NCBI GenBank assembly: GCA_037074705.1 | Contig: CM073590.1 | Span: 210,100,746 to 210,164,745, forward strand | DNA length: 64,000 bases | From: Zhengitettix transpicula | Lineage: Eukaryota > Arthropoda > Insecta > Orthoptera > Tetrigidae | Direction of reading: 5' to 3' | Shown: one piece after another, positions 56,319 through 64,000 of the stretch | Numbering within the stretch: position 1 is the first letter of the stretch | How the letters are laid out: every line of letters begins with the position of its first letter | Made by a program: the position numbers and the translations under genes | Notes under the pieces: generated by a model | Databases searched by the model: none | Told to the model about the DNA's origin: nothing | Seen by the model: only the letters and a program-made list of their open reading frames with translations

Positions 56319-58522
56319 TCTATCAAAAAGAAAGTGTTGTAATGACGCTCTTAATATGGTAATTAACTTTTAATCTGTATCTATAGACTTACGCTGAATA
56401 TTGGAAGACTAAACTGATCGTAGTTGCAACAGTTACACCAGTTGTCGTTGATTTCGCACAATCATCTGACTGTATGACCTAAATCACTGTCTCCGTGAAT
56501 GTGGTCGTGAATCAGAGAAATCAAGGCATAGGCTTCACAACAAGGACCGAGGAAGCAGTTAGTGAAGTTGGAGTTTCTTTGCGCGGGTTATTCGTTCATC
56601 AAATAACGAGAGATCAACTGACTGAGCAGTGTCACGAACAACTTTGCAACTCATTTATATATTACACCCGTCCATTAGAGCAAAAGTTAAAACAGAATAA
56701 TCTGAATTTACAACATTATTTTTGTCGGACGAAAAATCATTTTCATTGAAATGGGACACGTTCATAAACGTCATTTCCGGTATCGTGACCAGGAAAATCG
56801 TAACATTTAAAACATCTACATTCTCTGAAAGTTTCTGAACGTACAGTCATTTAAGTTCAAGGATTTATTGGCCACTAATTCTCCAACAGCAAGCGAGGCG
56901 TGGCCGTAACCGATAATTAAAGCAGGTATACAACATTGATCTATTTTTTTCATCTCAACTTCTTGATTTTGAAGCTTACAATATCAGGACATGGTTTCAA
57001 CAAGATGGTGCCATATTTAACCCATCTCAAGGAAAAAGCGTTTACAGGACAACTCATTTTATCTTTAGCGGATATTCTATGACCTCCTTAGAGCCAACTT
57101 AGTTCTTCCTGACTGTTTTTCTCATGGGTTCCTTAAAAACATTAGGTTTACAACAATAAATCGGCCACTATAGTCCAATTGAAAGAGAATATAAGAGAAG
57201 AAATGTCTGTTAATACAAGGAAAATGAGACATCGAGTCGTCTCAAATTGTAAATCCACATTTGAGAATGTTTGCAACACCTTGGTAATATTATTTTTTAG
57301 ACATAATTTTCCCTGATGCTTCTTTTAATATGAATAATTTTGTTTTTCAGAATACTTATAGTTTATTTAAACAATTTATTTATAACCGACCATTTTCTTG
57401 CTCATCGTTTATTATTTTAGATGATTATTCGTGGATCAAAAATTTTATTTTACCACACAGATTTGTCATAATGGAATATGCGCATTCAGAGGCAATATGA
57501 GATACCTCATTTCAGCATACTATCCTTAATTTTGTCCCAAATATCTTTAAATAAACGCTTTGTATAAAGTAATTGCAATGCGCTTACCATTCTGTGATAA
57601 ATATAAAGTATTTATCAATCTGGTGAATATCAAAGTATGGTAGTGAGTTGTTACACTGTAAAGTCACACCTGGATGTTCGTTTAAGAAGAAAGTCTGCAA
57701 TGGGGAATGAGAAAGAGCACAATGAAGATTCAAATGACTCGAGTCCTTGTGGTAACATATGGTTCTCCTAAAACTGTTAGGGTATTGAGGCCGGATATTC
57801 AGCTTGTGTGAGAAACCTGTCACGCTTCCCACTCAAGTACTTAAACTCGTGTCATTTGTATTCCAAGCGTACTTTTAATGGGAACGACTGACTATCGCGT
57901 TAAATTATTCTCGTGCTACAACGTAGAGCTAATGAGCAATGATTCGTTTTGTCCTACAACGCCTCGGAGGTGTTAAAACACGCCCTTCCACTATAAAGCG
58001 ACAAGACTGAAACCTTTATGAAGCATGTGTACTGTATAAACTTTACAACTTTACTGCCTATTTTATGGTTTTATTGCTAGTCGCAAATGTACGCATAGCT
58101 ATGTTCTTCTGTCAAAATAACAACGGTCTGTCATGTAACGTGCCCGTCTCCATCGTGACGAACCAATTTACTTCGCCTAAGATTCTGCGACATCGACAAG
58201 TTGCCTCATCGCGTCTACTGACTTGTTGCTTTACTATTCCCATTCATGCTGACATCCATTGTTAAATCACCTTACACATTTTTAAGCCTTTCTTGAATAC
58301 GTATTTTAATCTGGTATTTCCGCGAATGTTTTACCCTTAATATTATAATAAAATATAACAAATGAAACGGTCTCTTTGGATTTAACAGGCTTTAAATATA
58401 TTTTTATTCCATTAAACACAATGTTTCGATTTAACGTTTGAAAGGCTCTGTTGTGTTTTGAAAATTAATATTAGATTACAAATAATTTCAAAAATATTAA
58501 AATACAAATCACATATATATAT
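56319..58522. other. No gene recognised
   Basis: AT-rich to moderately balanced. Open frames at 56495-56749 (plus) and 57584-57832 (minus) have no recognisable domain. A degraded motif near 58421-58455 resembles the hammerhead-like family only weakly. Confidence 0.45.
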
Positions 58523-59663
58523 ATTGTAATAAACACCTTCTTAACGATTAATTTGCCACACGTTGGTGAAGCCATAAATGTAATAAACACCTAAATAGGG
58601 TTCATTAAATAAATTAATTAACACAAAAAAATTAATTAAAATTTGAATGATAGTTAGCCACACGTTGAAGACGTCAAATATATAATGATTAAAAATGTGG
58701 TCTTAAATCATTGAAATAATTAACAAAATTAATTAAAGATTTAAATTAAAAAAATTAATATTGTTGATAAATTTACATTGCATAAGATCTATTTCGCACG
58801 CCGAATTTCATCCAGTTAACAACAAATACTTTAATTTTTCATTTATTAATTCGTGGCATTTTATGAAAATACAGTTCTTATATCATTACAATCAAATACG
58901 TCGAATCACTATATCTCAGGGTCATAACTGGGTTTGGTAATAAGAACACTCCAAATGAAACATTAACAATTCAATTCATTGAAGCTAAAGAAATAGAAAA
59001 TTAAAATACTAGAAACAAAAGAAAACGAATGAAAAGAAAAACGCGAACGAAATCTGACTATACCCTTTAATTATCGTTTACAATTATTAGTAATTTCTTG
59101 TACTCACGACAGTACTTATGGTACCAGTTTGGATTCTTCTTGCTTGAATTTAACACTTACTAAAACAGGCCATTCATTACTCACTGATTCTACACTTTAG
59201 AATTTGAATACACGTGGTCGTTGCCCTCTCGTGTCTCTGCTATATGGGAATCTGCATTAGTCACCCTCAGCCGGTTGCTGGATGTAGATTTCCTCAAAGA
59301 TACTCGATACGACAATTAGTTCAATTTGGGAAGCAAAAACTTCTGCTTCCAAATTGCGAGTTTATGTGACTCTCCGCCAAACTGCTTACTCGCGTTTTAT
59401 AAAAACTATCATTTCTCGCCGTTGAACCTCCTGGATGACACTATTCATGCTTTTAGGTTAGCAAACTTTACTGTGTTATTACTTTATGTGGACCGTTCTG
59501 TCTCGTATCTCCATGCAGAATGCTGTTCTCCAAGCGCGCGGTTTTTCAGTTTCCATAGTTAAACAAAGGAAAAACTCGCCTTGATTGTCGCCTTTACGCA
59601 TTCATACCGCTAACAATTTAATTATTACAAACAATTAAGAGCCTGTTTAATTGGTATTACAAT
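58523..59663 (-). mobile_element. Repeat family B, copy 2 (1141 bp)
   Basis: The inverted partner of 25555-26482. Both ends start with inverted ATTGTAATA. It contains about 165 bp more than copy 1 (about 59132-59300), and near its left end a short duplication of GTAATAAACACCT (58526 and 58580). The same element end as in copy 1 adjoins an AT run. No shared coding frame survives. Confidence 0.8.
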
Positions 59664-61830
59664 ATTGATACTTTATCTGGCGTATAATAACAAAAAATAT
59701 AAATATTAAACTTGTTCTGTCTTATTGGCCATTATATTTAAATATTTTCTTCAATGGTTACATTGCACAGTGATACCAATATAAAAACACTACATTTCGT
59801 CCCTAATTTTTACTTCATTAGGTGAAAATAAAAATAGTTGGAAAAATATAAGACCTTATTAATCAATTTGTGTTATAAAAAGTTTTTCGATGTTGTTGAA
59901 ATTTTGTATTAAATTGTAGTATAAAGTGCTAAGATCTTCAATTAATGGGTTTCCAAAAATATTTAATGACACAGAAAATTGAAATAATTTTTTTTATTTG
60001 TATTAATTTATGTCTTTGTAAGAATTGAATAAATATTTAATATTAAACTTATACTGACTTATTGGCCATTATATTTGTTTATATATAATTAATTAACAGT
60101 TTTTTGAAAATATAAAAGAATCATTATTTGTTGAATACGTAATAAGATATGTTTGTATGAATGAATTATATATATTTATTTATTTAAATGATCCCATACA
60201 TAAATTTTTATTAGTTGTTGCTTATTTAATTTTTGTGCATTAAATTACTTAAATTCTCATGGCTTAGTTTTGTTTTGTTCATTAATTACTTCAAATTGGA
60301 CAAATAAAGATTATGGTTCGTTTATAAAATATGGTTAGGAATTAACAATAATAACGATTTTTTTTACAGAGAAATTTCCACTATACTTGTTTCCATGTGG
60401 GAAATATGTTCCTGGTGTAGTAATTTTCGAAAACGTGACTATTCGGTGTTACGCGGAGTCAAAGACAACTTTCTCGTTGGTGTTCTCGGCTGCCACCCTA
60501 GAAGCCAGATTAACGATCGCCATAGCTACAGTTCCTAAGTTATACAAGAATAAATGATCCCATACCACATGACTACGATTTTACGAGTTTATCAAAAGTA
60601 AATGAAAATGTGTAATTCTTTGTTAATTATTATTATTGGTAGATATACAACAACCACTAAGAACACTTAAAATGAAGGTAAAATTTAATTAATCTTGCTT
60701 TGAATAAATGGTATCAATTTAATTAAACATTTTAAAATAATTTAAAGTTGCAATTTACATATATAATTTTATGCTGAAATAAATACTTTGTAATGTTGCT
60801 TAAACTCGTATCTGCTGTTAGTTTAAAAATTGTATATCACAAAACCATTAATTAATACTATCATCGATAACAGAAATTTCTTCGTAATTGCCCCGACTCT
60901 CCTCTGTTACATTTGTGTAAGCTTCAGAGATGACCATTTTCCGGGTAACGGTGCCACATTGTAATTACTTACGGTCTGTGTGGGCGTTGGACCATCGTGG
61001 CTTGTCATCTCGAAGCAACAAGGCGCTTGATAAACGACAACCGCGATCAATCACGAAGAGCGAACCCTGGGCGAAAGTGCAGATCCGTATCTCGCAAGAA
61101 ACCTAGCCACTAACCTAGAAACTTTCATCGCAAGGGCCGTGATTAATTAGGCTAACAGCGCTAAAATACCCTATATCTGATCGAGGGTTTATCGAGCGAA
61201 TTTACTCTGTGTGTGTGAACTGGATCCTGGGTCTAATTTGATTAAAAGCTATTATGCGTACGCGATACGGAGATAATTATATAAGTGTATCAATTAAGAC
61301 TTTCTGTATTCGGCGCCTCGGAACAGAGCAAATTGATTATTTTGTAGGGAAATGTTAGTAATAAAAACAGTAATCCCGTGTAAAATAATTTCAATCTGTA
61401 TTTTCTATAGAAGTCTGCTATTTTGAAGAAAGGACATTGTTTCCATATTGTTTTCCACGCTCGCTTTGTGCGAGACCAGTCACGCGAACACTAATTCTTT
61501 TCTACGAACGGTAAACAATAAATAAATGTGATCCCCTGAGTCGGTGGGTAGAATGTAAGGCACATTTAAAAATAAAATGTAGTGCAAGTGTCTCTTTCCA
61601 TTATCGGTAAAATAATTTTTTTTTCCAATCGCATAATTTAGAGTTATTAATCCCTTTGGAGTTAAATTTAACATATTAGGAGTTGGGTTACGAGTTTCGA
61701 TAACCAGACAAAGCCCACTGCAACGTCACGTTACTGCTTTATCTCTACGTCTTTGCAAACATTAAAGAAAGCGAAAATTATATCAAGCCAAGCATCTACT
61801 TAATAATAATATGACTATTGATAAAAGTCA
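59664..61830. other. No gene recognised; weak motif and balanced patch
   Basis: At 59790-59823 (minus) CCTAATGAAG...GGGACGAAATG is a decayed hammerhead-like motif. At 60900-61340 composition is balanced with several CpG pairs but no long frame. The rest is AT-rich. Confidence 0.45.
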
Positions 61831-62041
61831 TAAATAAATAAACAACTGCCAATTTTAAGTCAGAAAAAAAGAATATATTAATTAAATTAACAACTTTTCA
61901 TCGCTTTATTTTAACCTCATCGGGTTCATCAATTTTTTTTAACTTGAACTAGATGAGGTCACAAATTAAGCTATGAAACGTTGTTAATTTAATTAATAAA
62001 TTCTTTTTTGCTGACTTAAAATTGGCTGATGTTTATTTATC
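61831..62041. mobile_element. Fold-back MITE-like element 3 (about 210 bp)
   Basis: Inverted arms of about 75 bp: GCCAATTTTAAGTCAG at the left pairs with CTGACTTAAAATTGGC at the right, followed inward by AATTAAATTAACAAC. The outermost bases share AAATAAACA. Both arms contain a decayed hammerhead-like motif (61893-61924 minus with CCGATGAGG; 61949-61983 plus with AGATGAGG and GAAACG). Confidence 0.8.
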
Positions 62042-63359
62042 TATTAAAGAAATACAAAAAACCTTTCATTTAATTATTTTTAAAAGAAAAGGAAGATATC
62101 CTTTAAAAACTATTAATCTGTTTAATAGCCCTTCCCCGTTTTACCACAGAAACTAATGTTTTTCAACGACAACGTGATTTTAAACGTTAGTCCCGCGTTG
62201 TATTTACGTACGGAATAATTTTTATTGATTTTGACCCGATAACTATTAATCGTAGAACTATTTCTAGATTTAATTCCACTGCGACGCATGTGAATTGTCT
62301 ATTTGTTTTCATGATTGCCTTCCCAGGAAACATTTTTCATGCATATAAAGTGTCCTAAAAAAGGACTTAGTTTGTTAGACCTTGTGATGCTCAGGGAGAT
62401 AAGTTGAAAGTTTGACACAATTATTGTGTTTTGTCCCTTCACATTATAAATACATCAACCTATAAATAGCCTTTTTTTGCCTCGACAATAAATTAGTCAC
62501 GATTTCAAACCTTCTAACGATAATCTTATGTATGATTTGCGATTTTTACTGCACTTTTCAGTAGTTTTGGACACTAAGGTCTGACCTATCACTTCAATTT
62601 TACTGAATTTGTCCTCGTCTAAGAAGAAATATTCTGATTTATCTTTTATCTCTTTCTGTAGTTGTAAAGTATTTTGCGAAACTTGTAACCTTTTTCAGAA
62701 TTAATACAGCAAATTATTAACAGAAAAAAAAGGAAATGATATGAAATTGTTGATGATCTTCCGCCTCATTCGGCCAAATTTTCCACCTTCAGAGAATCAG
62801 TTCTGAAGAAATCTCAGAAAATGCTGAATATAATAAATACTGTCCCGCCGAACAAAATAAGCATTAAAGCGGGGATAATTAAGATACTTGTTGGTAACGA
62901 GAATCGCTTGTTTACCATTGATCCGTTAGTGATTTATTCTGGTCCAGAGAGCAGCATTTAGATGTCAAATCTTTCGGGAGCAGTTAGAGATATCACGGGT
63001 TGGCGGATTGATTGAATGGCTAATCCAACGAGATGACAGGAGAGCTAAGCCCAAAGCGCAGGACTAATGCCAGAGCAGCTGATTGTACATCAATGTTACA
63101 CCTGGGCTTAGCATTGCATCTTCGCTGGATTCGATCCCCACAACTCTAACCGAAGCAAAATTCCATCGGTGGCAACGAACTCGTATACAAACATTTTCCT
63201 GCCTTTACGAAGATTTGGTTGGAAACAAAATTCTTGTTTCTACCGAAACGTAACAGGTGACTGTAATAAAGTAATCAGTTCGGGACAACTCGTTTGGTTC
63301 TTTTGGACAATCCATTGTTCGAAATACGATTTATCAGGTGGTTATTGTCTGCTTGTCAA
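62042..63359. other. No gene recognised, possible decayed LINE 5' part near the end
   Basis: AT-rich. The open frame that continues into the LINE starts at 63169, but its first 65 codons show no clear RT motif. Confidence 0.45.
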
Positions 63360-64000
63360 TAAATCATTAGAAAAAGTGATGAGGGATGCTTATCTGGACA
63401 TCAGAGAAACCATAATTCATAAATAAGTACAAATACGAGCATTTTCGAATCAGTATTAATGCGAAGACAGGAGAAAACAATAAGAGGTTCTTATGTGAGG
63501 TCTGCAACAGAACAAATAGGGCTAAAATTTAACTACAGTAAATAAAAAATCATGGAAACATCTAGAAATAGAATATATTTCCATGACTGATAAAAACTTA
63601 GAAAAAGTAAACAAATTAAAATACTTTGGAGCTATATCCATTAGAGATAAAAAAAATTCCATATAAATTATCCAAGTCAAGGTAAAGAAATTTATTCCAG
63701 CCTAAAAAGTTAATGATGTCAATAATAATAATAATATTCCCCTGTTGGCTATATTATTAGTATTTAATAAATAAGATTACCATCTTTAGGAAAATAAAGG
63801 TTATTGGAAATCTTTCGGCGAATAACGGCTACAGCTTTAAGGAAAAATAAGGTCACGTATCTCAATGGCGAAGGCCGCATACACCAAAAGAGCCCTGACG
63901 ACAAGAAAATTAAATATATAATTGCGGAAGAACCTAGTACAGAGGATATATGAAGCAGGGCTTAGCGTGGGATCAGGATCGTGATCACTAAGAAAGAGGG
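63360..64000 (+). pseudogene. RTE-like LINE fragment, runs off right edge
   Basis: Pieces of a LINE reverse transcriptase occur in order. SLEKVMRDAYLDIRETIIHK (63367-63423) precedes where YADDI would be. NYS and KIMETS (about 63530-63563) correspond to the KTKYM segment. NLEKVNKLKYFGA (about 63590-63635) follows. After about 200 bp without match, MAKAAYTKRAL (about 63865-63900), LRKNLVQ and a final SLRK match the segment where LINE proteins usually read a LYG-ETWTLRK box. The catalytic box itself is lost, and stops and frameshifts are many, so it is inactive. It covers a stretch overlapping the RTE-type copy at 17.6-18.4 kb and may be a relative. The continuation lies outside the window. Confidence 0.8.

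Noticed and set aside
17555..64000. The two RTE-like LINE pieces considered as parts of one element
   Set aside because: They cover overlapping protein segments and lie 45 kb apart, so they are separate copies.

Overview
The window looks like nuclear DNA of an insect. It carries two eukaryotic tRNA genes with internal A and B boxes, mariner-family DNA transposons, and fragments of several non-LTR retrotransposons (LINEs), all in AT-rich, stop-rich sequence without operons or dense coding. The large amount of decayed repeat DNA would suit a repeat-rich genome such as a cockroach, termite or stick insect, but the sequence alone does not settle the lineage. I found no convincing exon of a host protein-coding gene. 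The window is best read as intergenic or long-intron DNA built from transposon debris, with a few GC-richer patches that could hide unrecognised exons or promoters.

Layout. 0-10 kb: AT-rich DNA, one copy of a short retroposon (family A, 2.0-2.5 kb), a tRNA-Cys gene on the minus strand near 8.0 kb, and a second A copy at 8.8-9.2 kb. 10-20 kb: a cluster of A copies at 10.9-12.3 kb (one complete, with a 12-bp target duplication), a complete-length but mutated mariner at 13.4-14.7 kb, and an RTE-type LINE fragment at 17.6-18.4 kb. 20-30 kb: GC patches, a 36-bp tandem duplication, and a long repeat (family B) whose inverted partner lies at 58.5-59.7 kb. 30-38 kb: a promoter-like patch, a tRNA-Val gene at 30.8 kb, A copies in inverted arrangement at 31.2-33.3 kb (one is a head-to-tail dimer with its own 10-bp target duplication), and a large inverted repeat at 35.5-37.4 kb that includes the end of an RNase H-type LINE. 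38-50 kb: a long polypyrimidine tract, repeat modules near 41.7 kb, and a LINE 3' end with a (TCTA)6 tail at 42.7-43.6 kb. 50-64 kb: three fold-back MITE-like elements, a tandem duplication containing a precisely inverted 42-bp mariner terminal sequence, an internally deleted mariner, the second B copy, and a second RTE-like LINE running off the right edge.

The most interesting signal crosses these categories. At least fifteen places on both strands carry a motif of the form CTGA(A/T)GA, then a short hairpin, then GAAAC. This is the layout of a hammerhead ribozyme core (stem II flanked by CUGANGA and GAAA). Several copies sit inside fold-back elements or next to a shared downstream block, so they appear to belong to mobile-element families, as in Penelope-like elements and retrozymes. 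No single copy is a perfect hammerhead by eye. The second interest is retroposon family A, which has no recognisable tRNA head but starts with one or two GC-rich hairpins.
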